From Smittia aterrima (taxonomy: Eukaryota > Arthropoda > Insecta > Diptera > Chironomidae), in assembly GCA_033063855.1 (NCBI GenBank), contig CP093831.1, positions 22,134,001 to 22,198,000 of the forward strand: a stretch of DNA of 64,000 bases. The letters run 5' to 3'. Position 1 is the stretch's first letter. Each line of letters begins with the position of its first letter. Positions 23,377 to 35,272 of the stretch are shown piece after piece. A program made the translations under genes and the position numbers. The notes under the pieces are model-generated. The model worked only from the letters and a program-made list of their open reading frames with translations. It had not been told where the DNA came from and made no database searches.

Positions 23377-26275
23377 ATGCAATCGGAAGATGCGAAGTTC
23401 ATTAAAAAGTGAGTGCCGTAAATGGGCAGTCGATGTGGGAAAGTAAAGAAAAATCAATATTTTCACTTTTTCTTTCGCTTTCAGACGCTTCAAGGGAGGC
23501 ATGCTCGAAGCTCATCCCCGCGAAAAGTCCATCATCGTTAACTACAAGCTTGAAGCTGCTGTGTATGGCGATGGCGACGTCGTCGACCCTATGTTAGCAG
23601 ATAAAAAAGTGAGTAAACAGAGTTCAATTGGAAACAACAACAACACATCGTCAAGGCCTATGATTCACTTTTGGATTGTTCAATGCCATAACAACCGCAT
23701 AATTTATTCAACTCACTTGTCTCGTTTGTTTTGTAGGATTGCCAACGAATCATACGATTGAAGACATTAAACAGCAAAACTGACGTATCCGCACTTGCTC
23801 GTGAAGTTGTCGAGAAGTGTGATTTGATTCACAAGTCGCAGCTTTCAGATGTCGAACAAATCATTTACTACTTGAAGAATAGAAAGGATCCTGGTGACTC
23901 TAAAGTTACAAGTTTAAAGTCAGCAACAGTTCGTTCGAAATCTGAAGCCCGAGCCGTAGATAAAACAGATACTGATAAGGCCTCAATCAGAAATATCGAT
24001 GATTACATTGAATTACTTTATGAGGAACTTCCCGAACGTATTCGAGGTTCAGGCTACATCTTACAGCTCGCAAGAAATCCTGATAATCTTGAAGAATTGG
24101 AGAAGAACGAAGCAGTTTTAAGCGCTTTGTCGAGAGTTCTTCGGGAAGATTGGCGGAAGAGTCTCGATCTCAGTACTAACATCATTTATACGTTCTTCTG
24201 CTTTTCGACATACACACATTTTCATTCTGTCATCGTCCAATACAAGATTGGATCTCTTTGCATGGACGTCATCGAGCATGAGCTCAAGCGTTACGATCAG
24301 ATGAAGCAGGATCTTGAGCGAAGGAAAAATGTCGACAATGGAAAGTCAGAATTGAATAAGAGTCAAGACAATTTAGATGGAACAATTATGAATGTTGAGA
24401 AACCAAAAGATGTGAGTTCAATTTACTTTAAAATTAACAATTTCTAATAACAAAATAATTTTAGATGGAACCACCAAGAAGAAGAATTCCTGAATTAAAA
24501 CAACGTCCCAAATCAGGCAACTGGTCAATGGCAAATAGCATGACAACATCCGCATCATCATCATCTTTACTCAAAGCTTACTCCATGAACAATAGTTACC
24601 ACGAAGGTTTATCGAAGGAACTTCAAAATTCTTCGGTCGGCAATTCCACCGAAGAACTCGATCCTAAGAGACAAAAGGACGAGATTGAGAAGCTCAACAA
24701 ACAGCTCAAAGTTTTTGCAAAGAAGCAAGAACAGCTTTTGAGAGTTGCATTTTATCTTCTTCTCAATATCGCGGAAAATACTAAACTCGAAGAGAAGATG
24801 CGTCGAAAGAACATCGTCAAGATGTTGGTGAAGGCGCTGGAAAGACAAAACATTGATTTACTTGTTCTCGTGGTTACTTTCCTGAAGAAGCTTTCAATCG
24901 TTCGTGACAATAAGGATGAGATGAAGGACCTAAATGTCATTGAGAAACTTCCACGACTTCTTCACAGCAATCACGGAGATCTTATACAAGCAACGCTCAA
25001 GTTGATTTTCAATTTATCGTTCGACGGACAACTCAGATCGAAAATGGTGCGAATTGGTCTTGTAGCGAAGCTAGTTGTGTTTCTCAGTGATGACAAGCAT
25101 CACGCAATCGTCACAAAAATTCTCTACCATATGAGTCTCGACGACAAAGCCAAAAACGCTTTCACCTACACAGATTGCGTGGCTCTAATGACCGACATGC
25201 TTCTTCTAAACTTGAACAAAAAATCAGACATTGACCTAATCTCATTAGGAATCAACTTGGCTCTCAACAAAAAGTGCGCACAGGTCATGTGTGAAAACAG
25301 TCGCCTCAGGAATTTAATCGAGCGTGCTTACAAGTATCGTGATGCAATGCTCATGAAGATGGTTCGGAATATTTCCAGCCACGAACACTTACGACAGTAT
25401 TTTACGGTGAGTGAAACTAATTGCTTTTCCGTTATTGTGCATTAACAATTCTTTATTTTCAGAGTTTTGTTGATGACTTTGCCAAAATGATAAATGAATG
25501 TGACGATGAGGATTTCTTACTTGAGTGTATTGGAGTGCTTGGAAATTTGGTTCTACCAGAGCTTGACTACTCACAGCTCTTGCAAACTCATAACCTCATC
25601 CCATGGATCAGAAAGACGTTGGTACCGGGAGGTCGTGCAAAAGACGATCTCGTGCTAGACACTGTCGTGTTTCTAGGAACTTGCGCAGCTGATGAATTAT
25701 GTGCCATGTTGCTTTGTAAAGCGGAAGTGATTTTAAGTTTGATTGAGCTGCTAAAAGCGAAGCAAGAAGATGATGAGATGGTTCTTCAAATCGTCTACGT
25801 CTTCCAACAAGTGTTGAGGAACGAAAGCACTCGTAACTACATCATCAAAGACACAGAGTCGCCAGCATATTTAATCGATTTAATGCACGACAAGAACATT
25901 GAGATTCGAAGAGTCTGTGACTATTGCTTGGATATTATCGCAACCACCGATTCAAATTGGGCGAGTCGAATCAAACTGGAGAAATTCAGGAATCATAACT
26001 CGCAGTGGCTGACAATGGTTGAGACGCAAGAAGCAGACGACTTGCAAGATTATGGAACTGTTGAAGATGAAGACGAGCTGCCAGCTTATCTCACATCAGA
26101 TTACTTAAATCAGATTTACCAGTCAGGAGAGTCGAACGATGGTTCAGGAGATCGTTCACCATCCAACAACTCTTTCAGTCGACCCGTGAGCCGTTACTCG
26201 AAGGATTTCGAGGACTTTGACCTAATGAAAAATTCTCAGTCGCAAGAAATCATGGAACCGTTCTTAGTGAACTAA
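23377..26275 (+). CDS. Kap3: Kinesin-associated protein 3 (kinesin-2 accessory subunit)
   Basis: Five exons, 23377-23408, 23485-23608, 23737-24411, 24465-25406 and 25463-26275, encode 861 residues. KAP3 binds the tails of the heterotrimeric kinesin-2 motors and links them to cargo in anterograde intraflagellar and axonal transport. The start MQSEDAKFIKKRFKGGMLEAHPREK matches the conserved family N-terminus, followed by CQRIIRLKTLNSKTDVSALAREVVEKCDLIH. The middle is a set of armadillo-like repeats (RVAFYLLLNIAENTKLEEKMRRKNIVKML, LLHSNHGDLIQATLKLIFNLS). A charged linker near residues 210-300 (DLERRKN, RRRIPELKQRPK) is longer than in vertebrates. The C-terminus is acidic and Ser-rich. The gene diverges from RpL35. 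Poly(A) signal AATAAA is at 26597. Confidence 0.95.
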
Positions 26276-26664
26276 TTAGTCAACGTCGAAAAGAGTTTTC
26301 TAGTCGATTACATTATTGTGCGTGTGATAACGATCAAAGATGGAAGAATAGATCACAACACTCTTTCCCAATCTCTCTACCACATCATCGGAGCTTTTAG
26401 AAAGCTTTTATTTTTATGCTTTGCTCTAGTCGAGATTTATAGAATTGCACGGCTCTTCCCAGTAATGTTTAAGAGAAAACTAATTACCGCTTTAACCAAA
26501 ATATTCAGATTACACAGATTGTCTTATTACAACTTCCTTCGATGTCTATGATCACGAAAAATCAAAATGAAATGCAAGATTAAGGTTTTGAAGAAAAATA
26601 AAGAATAATTCAAATAATATTAGATCTTGCTTATTGGACGGCAGGTAAACGAGGAGATAAAAGC

Positions 26665-28182
26665 TTAATGCTCGCATAACGAGAACTCACGCTCGTAAGC
26701 TTCCTTTTGATAGCTGTCACGATAATATTTTCTTTCGTACATCAGCTTTTCGCGCATCTCTTGAGCTTCTTCGAGTGTCATCGTGTACCTCTTCTCTTTA
26801 GGTTCGTCGGCTGCAACATCTTTCCAGTCCGGCTGTTGAGGTAAAACATTTCGAGTTGAAATGATCTTTGCGGTTGGATCGACGAGGAAGAAAACAAGAA
26901 TCTTTCGATGACCTTTCTTAGTTTTGTCAATCAACTCAAATGGATAAACGCGATGTTGATAGACGTTTGGAAAAACGATGCACTTGCCCTGCTCTGCCTT
27001 CAAATGACCAATCACTTGATTCATTGGATCTTCATCGTGCAAACCATAAAACTCTAAGAGACCGCGTTTATCATATTGTTCGTAATCTGGATCTTCAATG
27101 GACTGACGGAACTTGAGTTTTGATTCTGTGATATTTTCAATGTCGTAATAGTAAATTCCAGTTGCAACAATTCGCTCCTGTTCAATTCCTTCAACGTGCC
27201 ATGTTCCACCATCGTATTTGCTTTTCTCCGGTGTCAATTCGATATTTGCGAGTTTGAAGATAACTTGCAACTTCTCGCCTTTCAAGTCGACAACTTTTTG
27301 TGGAGGTTCCGGTTGCTCGAACTTTGGAATTGGAACGGGAAGAAATGGTCGATCAGATTCCCATGCTTTATACTCTTCACTCTCGTCGTCTTCATCTTTG
27401 CATTCAAATGGCTCTCCGCCATACCAATCTGCAGAGAGTTCGATGACTCGACCTTTCCAATTAGCGACATCAACAAGAGTTCGATTGAACATTGGAATAA
27501 ACTTTTGTAATATTTCGCCAAGAACAGTGTAAAGATCTTTGTGCTGAATTGGATGAAGATTGTTAATGTAAGAATCGATGGAAATTGCTCCGTTCTCATC
27601 GCAAGAGACTTCAGAAGGCATCCAACGATATTTGCTGCTTGGAGCTGCAACTGAAGTGTATCGGATGCAAATTTGCTTTGCCGGCGTTTCTTCAACAGGT
27701 AAAAGATCTTTGTCGACTGTTTCTTCGTTGATTAAAATGCTTTTATCTTCAACGTAGCAGTAGAGCGATGGATGAACCAAATCAACGACAAGATCTTTGC
27801 TTCCTGGATGATAATCTTTCTTTTCTTCAGGAATTGACTCTAAAGGCTCAAGAAGCTTTTTGAGTTTTGCGAGTGTCTCCTTTTCGATGAAATCATCGCT
27901 CGAAGTCCAAACTCCTTGGACAGGACCAGGATAGATCTTTTCCTTAATTAACGTTGCAAGATATTTGACTTCTTCGATGACGTAGTCAACAGCTTCAGAA
28001 CTCAATCCTTGCTCTTCAGCTTCCTTACGCCACTTTGCGACAATTTCCGGTTGCGCAAGTTTCTCATTCCAATTTGGTTTTGATCGAATCTCCTGGCTCA
28101 TGTTCAACATTTTTAACTCAACCAAACATTTTGCTGGAACTTCTTGCATTGGATTATACAATTTCGTGTTTTCTGGTAACAT
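26665..28182 (-). CDS. DUF4246-family protein, putative 2-oxoglutarate/Fe(II)-type oxygenase
   Basis: An intron-free coding region of 505 residues. The start at 28182 (AAAATGTTACC) follows an acceptor (TTCTTCACAG), so the upstream in-frame ATG at 28212 is probably in a 5' UTR intron whose donor CAG/GTAAGTG is near 28314. The C-terminal half matches what I recall of the DUF4246 family, best known from fungi: GGTWHVEGIEQERIVATGIYYYDIENITESKLKFRQ (shown here as the block near residues 325-360), YQHRVYPFEL (about 410) and GHRKILVFFLVDP (about 427). The order His-x-Glu, distal His, then Arg resembles the metal and 2-oxoglutarate ligands of the double-stranded beta-helix oxygenases. That catalytic reading is inference; the biological role is unknown. 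The gene is convergent with KAP3. Confidence 0.8.
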   Translation of the reverse strand: MLPENTKLYNPMQEVPAKCLVELKMLNMSQEIRSKPNWNEKLAQPEIVAKWRKEAEEQGLSSEAVDYVIEEVKYLATLIKEKIYPGPVQGVWTSSDDFIEKETLAKLKKLLEPLESIPEEKKDYHPGSKDLVVDLVHPSLYCYVEDKSILINEETVDKDLLPVEETPAKQICIRYTSVAAPSSKYRWMPSEVSCDENGAISIDSYINNLHPIQHKDLYTVLGEILQKFIPMFNRTLVDVANWKGRVIELSADWYGGEPFECKDEDDESEEYKAWESDRPFLPVPIPKFEQPEPPQKVVDLKGEKLQVIFKLANIELTPEKSKYDGGTWHVEGIEQERIVATGIYYYDIENITESKLKFRQSIEDPDYEQYDKRGLLEFYGLHDEDPMNQVIGHLKAEQGKCIVFPNVYQHRVYPFELIDKTKKGHRKILVFFLVDPTAKIISTRNVLPQQPDWKDVAADEPKEKRYTMTLEEAQEMREKLMYERKYYRDSYQKEAYEREFSLCEH

Positions 28183-28917
28183 TTTCTGTGAAGAAAGAAG
28201 TTTCACTTTCAAATGATTGCGAAATATTTTTTTCAGCGCGAAATTTGATTTGTTTTTTAAGAATTGTTTTGAGATTTTCGGGAGATCTCTTTCTTAGTTG
28301 GATTTTAACACTTACCTGACCTTTGCGACAAGTAATTAGATCTTCTTGAAAAATACTGCGTAAATACTTTTGTTATTCAGAAATTTAAAGAAATTCAACT
28401 CAAAATCACTTTCCGAATAAATCTCAACAAAGTTTTTATAAATTTCAAGTGTAATTATGCTTTTAGTGAATTATTTCACGCGATTATTGAGCGAGCGGTG
28501 CAAAACAATAATCAAAGTGAGTCATGTTTATAGCTTCTCTCTTAGAAGAAAAAAAAGCCGACAAACAAAAAAGTGTTCGTTTGCTATAAATCAAATAGCG
28601 ACGTAGAAATCAAACGCCGAATGAAAAGAAACGTTCAGTTAACTATGAAACTATGCCCTGTTCAAAGGCAATTCTTTATTTACAGAATCGTTAAATCTAT
28701 GACGAGTAAAGAAACTTAAATCAAGGAAAATTGTACAGTTAAAATGTTGTTGATCATTAAGCTTTCCCTCTCATTCGTTAGCTAATGTGCATAATATTTA
28801 TCCTTATTTCCACTTCATAGAAAAGTTTTCCATCTCTTGTGTTTAGTTAAACTCATCAAGCTCGATTGTGTATGCTAAAATACAATTTTTTCCATCTCCT
28901 TCTTCGAGCTTCAACAT
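28183..28917. other. 5' UTR of the DUF4246 gene and spacer to SAYP 3' end
   Basis: Holds the probable 5' UTR exon and intron of the DUF4246 gene (acceptor at about 28189, donor about 28314, minus strand) and the 3' flank of SAYP. The minus strand reads AATAAA overlapping the SAYP stop codon, and another AATAAA-like signal occurs near 28676-28681. No further gene was seen. Confidence 0.5.
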
Positions 28918-31900
28918 TTATTCGCCATTTTGAATCTCATTCGACTTCCGGTGGCATGGCAAACAGCGACTCGCGACATGTTCGCGAATACTTGTCAATG
29001 GATTGACAGTGAATTCATGTTGCCATTGAGCGATCATCGCTAGATCTTGTCGCTGCTGCTGAGTAAGCGATGGATTGAAATGCCCTTCTGGCGATTTTGT
29101 GCCGCAATCGGAACAAATGTTGCAATTATCGCAATGAAATTGGACTAAAATGAGAAGAATAAAAGTTGAAGAAGATAAAGTTTCAATTGTTAAAAGTGAT
29201 TTCTTACCGTCTGGCACATTTCTCAGGCCCAAACAATAAATATGAAAGCCTCTGTCACACTGGATACAGTAAAGCATTTTATTATCCTTAGCCTTACGGC
29301 ATTTGCTGCATGATTTGCAATTCACACATTGCCATTTGTAAGCAAGCGTTCGTTGATACATTCTAGAGGACATCTCAATGCATGAAGGGTGAGCTGAAGA
29401 AGAAAAGAAGTCAGAAATTGTTTCATTCGATGATTGTCTTTGTCTTACCCTGATTTTTGCAAGTGAAGCACTGAATCATCTTCTCAGGTTGTTTAAATTG
29501 ATTTGTGTAAGGAGTTTTGGTGCAAACCTTGCATTTCGGATCTTCATGCTCATCCCCAGACGATGACTCGCAGTCGCTTGAGTCAGATTCCTAGAATAAA
29601 ATAAAATTAGAACGATTCCCGAGTCAAACTGAGATGAACTTACCGAAGAGCTACTATCATTCTCAGAACTGTCATCTTCTTCACTTGAGTCGAGTGCATT
29701 AGGATGAATCGCCAAATAGTTTTCGAGCTTTTTCTGGTCGACAAGAACTGTGTTGATCGGATAACAACTGTAGAAAGCAAGAGATGATTTATTATCACTT
29801 CAAATAAAAGATGTCAAGCCAAAAACTTACGCAAGCTGCAATGGAGAATATTTTTCATAATATTCGCTAAACTGTCCGGGAACAAGTGCGACCGGATAAT
29901 GTGACTGATGTGTCACTGCTGGCTTTGCGTTATAATGACGAACAGGAGTCGGCTTTTGAATAAGGAAATTCTGAAGATCCATACAACTCTTTCGGTTCTC
30001 ACGACGATCCTTGTTGAATTTTGTATTCCAGTCAGACGCTGATGAAATTGCTTTATCCTTTTGCATTTGACTGCGATCTACAACTGCAGTCTCAAAACGC
30101 ATACGAGCAAATCTAAAAGCTTTCTCCCGTTGATATCGTTTGTACTCTTCATACTTTTCTGGATAGTCGTTGCACATGATATCAAGAACCTGAGAAGAAA
30201 ACTTTCGTTAATCGAAATGTTTAAGAATTTTAAGTTAAGTTTTACCTCGCTTGCGTACACCGCTGTTAATCCCAAGTCACACTGTTTCTCCGTCGCTAAA
30301 CCATTTTCAAACAGATAATTCCTCTCTTCCATGTCAACTGGACGACGAACAAGATCAGGATATTTTCGTTTAAAGCTTTTCACGCCTAAGTACTCGGCGA
30401 TTTGTTCCTGAATCATAAATGTCTCGCGGTGGGAAGCTGGCTCAAAATGAGGCCATTCATATTCAGCAAGTAAGTCGATTGTAAACTCAGTTCGCCTAAA
30501 AAAATATTGAAATGTTAGTAAAGCTTTTGAGAAGTTATCAGAAATGTCTTGACTTACCCTTCAGCTTCATTTGCATCCAATTTCTTTTGTCGTTTTTTAC
30601 TGGATCCTTCAACAGTGTTACTTGCACTGCTTAGCAAAGAATTCTGCGACTCTTCGCACGACGGAATATCGTTTGATCTAAACGCAGTGATCTGAGATGA
30701 ATCACCACCAATGCTCATTCTTGTGTCTTCTTCATACAGCGACGGTGTGTTGAACAATCTTCGCTGGTAATTCTGCTCGTTCGGCGACATGAAAGGTCCG
30801 TCTTTAGATCTTTCTGGAGTGATAAATGGCGATGACTTTAAGTCGCGTCCACGTGAACTCTTTCCACCTCTTCCTTTTCGAGTCGAGTTTAAACTTCGTT
30901 TGTACAAGGAAAACGAAGGTGAATCATCATCATCGTGTCCTTCTAATGTAATCTGAACAGGCTTTCCATTCTTAACAACTTCAACTGTTCGCTTTGAACG
31001 GCCACGACCGCGGCCTCTTCCACGTCCCGATGTTTTCTTAGATTCTGATGATTCGCTTGTTTCCTGATTTGTATCTTGAGCAGACTCCGTTAAAGGATCG
31101 TTCGACTCTTCATTGACAATCACCGCTGGGAGCTTCTCAACAATTTTTTTTGGACGTCCACGACCACGCTTCGGTGTAATGAGTTCATCAACTGAATTCG
31201 AATTCGACGTTGCAAGCATTAACGGATCGATTTCATTGATCGGCTTAAGTTCATCCCTGAGTGATAGCGAATGATTTTCATCGACTTTTACATCATTGTT
31301 CCTTCTCGATTGTCGAAGCTTTCGTGACAAACTTGACTTTGTTTCTTCGGGTTTTATTGTTGGCTCTGCTTCAACGACTTGCTTGTGGTTTTTATTCGAT
31401 GCATCATTCGATGAAGTGTCGCTGTCGTTGATTAAAATCACGTCGTCGTCATTTTTCGAGTCTCCAAGCTTAGGTTTCTTTACGATCTCGTCAGAATCAT
31501 CATTTGCATGTCCTCGCTTTATAGTTTTCTGTAAATTTTCAATCGTCGGTTGCGGAATGATCTCTGATGTTATTGACTCGTTATTTGTTTTGTTGATTTT
31601 CAAAATGATTCTTGGCGAATCTTGACCAGAATCTGAGTTCTTAACGACGTTCGTCGTCGTGTTTATTTCCAATGGCTTGCAGCCATCATTCTCATCATAT
31701 TCGGGTTTTTCAGTCGATCCAATCAGTCGGCTCATCGAGAATTTTACTTCTGATTGAGAATTAGCATCCGCTTGTTTAGGCACTTCCTTTTCCGGTGGGG
31801 GAATCGGCTTGATGTTCAATTTCTGGACATGAGGAGGAGAAGGCGTTGAACTACATGACGACGATCCTTTGATTTCCTCTGTTGGCTCTTTCGGTACTTT

Positions 31901-33133
31901 AACAACAAGCTTCGGAACGACTTTCTCAAAAGTCTGACTCGTCGTGCTGTTGTTCACGGCTTTTAACGTAATTTTCGGGATCGTTTCCTCCGGCACGACA
32001 GGTTTTATCGTCAACTTGGGCGGTTGCGTTGACTTTATAGTAAGTTTTGGAATTGCGGATTGCTGTTCAGAATGCTCTGTGTTTGCGACAATCATCGCAT
32101 CGTTATCTGCTTTTGTTTTAATCGTTAATTTCGGGACTGATGGCTCCGAGATAGGTTTAATCGTCAACTTTACACCGTCCTTTGATTTGCTGTGTCCTTT
32201 CGGTGTCGCATCATTGTTAAGGTGATAATCGCTTGTATTGTTATCCTTCTTGATTGTTAGCTTCGGAATGGCAGGACTTCCCTCTAAAATGCTATTCACA
32301 CTGTGATCTTTCACTGCATTCTGCTCAGCTGAGTGTGGCGAACTTAAGCCTGTGATGGTGAGTTTAGGCACAATGTGAAGTTCCGATTGCTCGTGGTTCA
32401 GTGATCCATCAAGGAGATTGCGTATATGGAGTTTGGGAATCACCTGAATATGCGAAGGACGTTGATTGTTCAAATTGTCATTGGAGTTTTCAGTAGACTC
32501 AGATGAGAGTGACGAGGATGACGATAATGTCGGCGATACCGTCGAGCTTGTTTTCGTCGAATTCTCGCTGGGATGAGATTGCGGCAGCTTTATGACTGTT
32601 CGTATAGGCTCGCGATTTAAATTTATCTTGAGAGGTTCCACCTTTCGACTATCTTCTTGTTGATGTGCAAACTTTAGCACTGACGACGTCGAAGGACTTC
32701 CCAGGTGATGGTGATAATCGCTTTCATCCATTTTCGAATGTAGCGGAGATTCAAGGCGCTGATCTTTGACGGGTGAGGGCTTTAGAAGACAATTTTCCAG
32801 GATTGATTTTGCTGTTGATTCGCCTGCTTTATTGTTGTTATTGTTGCGGTGCAGCAAATCATTCAAGTTGTTAAATTTTCTGTGATTGTTTATCAGTTCT
32901 TGTTCGTCTTTCTTCGTCATTAAGGCAACTTCATCGTAATGCGGGTTCGAGACGATTGTTGGCGTCGGCATTAGCAGCTGTGAGCCTTTGTGTGGCTGTC
33001 CATTCGTTATTTCGTGTTTAGGCGACGAGAGAAGCGATGAGAGCAGAGGTGACTTGTTTGTGCTCGATGAGGCTTCTTGATGAGTTTCTGTTAAAACACT
33101 ACCGTTGCTATTTGCTGGATCAATTTCATTCAT
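28918..33133 (-). CDS. e(y)3: SAYP / enhancer of yellow 3, PBAP chromatin-remodelling subunit (PHF10 family)
   Basis: Seven exons, 33133-30558, 30495-30246, 30189-29831, 29767-29644, 29590-29449, 29393-29208 and 29144-28918, give 1287 residues. SAYP joins the SWI/SNF PBAP complex and TFIID in transcription activation in the nucleus. The first 858 residues are one exon, low complexity, with eight or more copies of a PKLTIK-like motif (about 220-450), AT-hook-like RGRGRPKK and a GRGRGRGRSK stretch. The SAY domain follows (FTIDLLAEYEWPHFEPASHRET, EQIAEYLGVKSFKRKYPDL, FNKDRRENR, PGQFSEYYEKYSPLQL; about 860-1075). An acidic Ser/Asp/Glu block precedes two PHD fingers, about 1117-1180 (CKVC...CFTCKNQAHPSC) and 1183-1228 (CSKC...CDRGFHIYCLGL). 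An acceptor at about 33267 points to a further 5' UTR exon. Confidence 0.92.
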
Positions 33134-34720
33134 GGTTTTTTAACTTTGACGGTTGCGCGCCACATACACACACGGAGAGCGGTTACAACTTTGTCACGGT
33201 AAAAATCATAGCTGTGTTATGACCGGCGAGCTCTTGTTGTGTTTTAGAGATTAATTGAAGATCCTACAATGAGACAATGAAAAGAAAATATTCAATTAAA
33301 AGGTTCTTGATTAAATACTTTGAGGTAAAAGAGCTTTGCTTGCATGTTGCGGCGTTTTTAAATTATTATGTGTTAAGTTAGAACTTCTGATTTGCGCTTT
33401 ATCAGTTAATCAATAATTTAATTATGCAAATATTGAACAAAGAATAATGATATCGCAACATCTGCTTTGATGAACTAGTTTGACGACTGATCACTTTACA
33501 ACGACCTTAAATGTTCCTTCAGCCCACTCGTCTACATAATCATCACTTCTATCATTGAGAATAATTTTTTCGGTGGGAAAATGCATGATTACAAATATTT
33601 TAAAGCTTGTAAGCGCGCGGAAAATGTTGAGTATCGCTTAACGCTAATAACTCTGATCGTATGGCGAGGAGAATTTTTTTCTCTAATGGTGGTCTGCACA
33701 CACATCCAAGCCATCGACTTTTCACTAAAGTAAAGCAATCAAAGGCGCGTCAATTGAGTGATTAAGTGACAAGAAACTTCAATGAATGCATCAGTAATCA
33801 CTTCGGGTGTTTAGATTTCTTCCCTTCCGCGCCTCTCGTAGAGATCCGATACGAATTTAATTTTTCTTTTCTTTTCACCGTCCGCAATTTCACCAACACA
33901 TTCTCGCAATACAGCACATTGCCACTTCATAAAGCAGTGTAGCGACAGTACATACACACACAAATTGCTCCGCTGCTGCTGCTTCGACGGAACAATTTTT
34001 TCGTTTCGGGAAAAAGGCATTGCACAGAAACCTCTCCGCATTATCAAAACAGCGGTTGGCGAGAAATGTTTTTATCATTGGGAAATCCGAAGCGCGAAAA
34101 ATGCATTCGTGAGAGGTAAATTTTCCTTAATTTATTTCCCTTAGTGTTCCATTGTGGTTTTTTTCATCATACATACGCTAGGAGGAACCATTTAATATAT
34201 TGGTGTTGAAATCCATCATGAAACATTTTATGACCCCGAGACTTTTCATTCTTTATAACTTTTCTCATCCCAATCCATATTCATGTAGACAGAAAGCTCC
34301 GCAATCATGTTCGAAGCATTGAATGTTAGTTGTAAGTGAAGGCAATTGCGAGAAAAGCGGGCTGTTTTGGAGCGAAACACGGACACGAGAAGAGAAACTT
34401 TTTTCTTTTCTGACGAAAATCAATTGTTTACATTGCAAGCAGCATCGAGCATAGGTCGAGGCTTAGCTCCTTTACGCGTTTATGAATGAAATGTTTGTTT
34501 TTAGTTTGCAATTACGCTATCGTACCTATTCGAAGCACTCAGCCAAACGACTCTCTTTCGAAACACTAATAACTTGTCAATCGAGCTATTAACTCAATAC
34601 ACTTCAGAGTTCTGTGATGTATTGCGGTATCTTTCACTGATTCTGATAACTCGATTTGCTACAAAACCTCTGTGCACTAAACAATTCTGAAATTAATTAT
34701 AATTTCAGGCTTCATTTAAA

Positions 34721-34763
34721 TGAGCAAAACTGGTCGATATAGTGAGCAAACTGGTCGCTGTAG
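34721..34763 (+). repeat. Two-copy tandem repeat of about 21-22 bp
   Basis: TGAGCAAAACTGGTCGATAT continuing AG, at 34721-34742, is followed at once by TGAGCAAACTGGTCGCTGTAG, at 34743-34763. The copies differ by one indel and two substitutions. Confidence 0.7.
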
Positions 34764-35244
34764 TCGATTTCCGGCTTGAGAATTGCAAAACTTCACAAAA
34801 AGCGATTTTTGTAGGGTTCGTCACAATAGCCAATGCCGGCTTTATTCTTTTGTCTTTTTTTTATCGACTTCATCGCATTCGCTTTCATTTAAATATTAAC
34901 TTTTGATAACGGAAGATTACAATTTTATACCAGCATGACAAACGAAAACTCCTGTCTTCATCCCAACCGTCGAGGAGTTCACAAATCCTCTACTCTACAT
35001 CAAAAATATTTGTTCATCGGCTGAGAAATTCGGAATTTTGCAAAATCAAGCCACCGAAATAACATGAGCTCAGAATCGAGCTGGAGATGAACGACTTGAA
35101 AAAAGTCAATACCGGTATAATTTACTACCCGCTAGACAAACCCTATTTTCAGTCTTTTTGGATTCATTTCACTGAACAAATTCCCGGGTTAAAGAATCCC
35201 TAAGTGCTGACGTTCAGAGCAGAGAAATATTTGGTCGGTCGATT

Positions 35245-35272
35245 TCAGTCTTTATTCAGTCTTTATTCAGTA
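35245..35272 (+). repeat. Short tandem repeat of the unit CAGTCTTTATT
   Basis: The 11-bp unit CAGTCTTTATT occurs twice in a row and is followed by a partial third unit CAGT. A related CAGTCTTTTTG lies about 95 bp upstream. This is a small local duplication with no known function. Confidence 0.6.

Noticed and set aside
28183..28212. Upstream in-frame ATG of the DUF4246 gene
   Set aside because: A strong acceptor lies between it and the next ATG, so it appears to be intronic.
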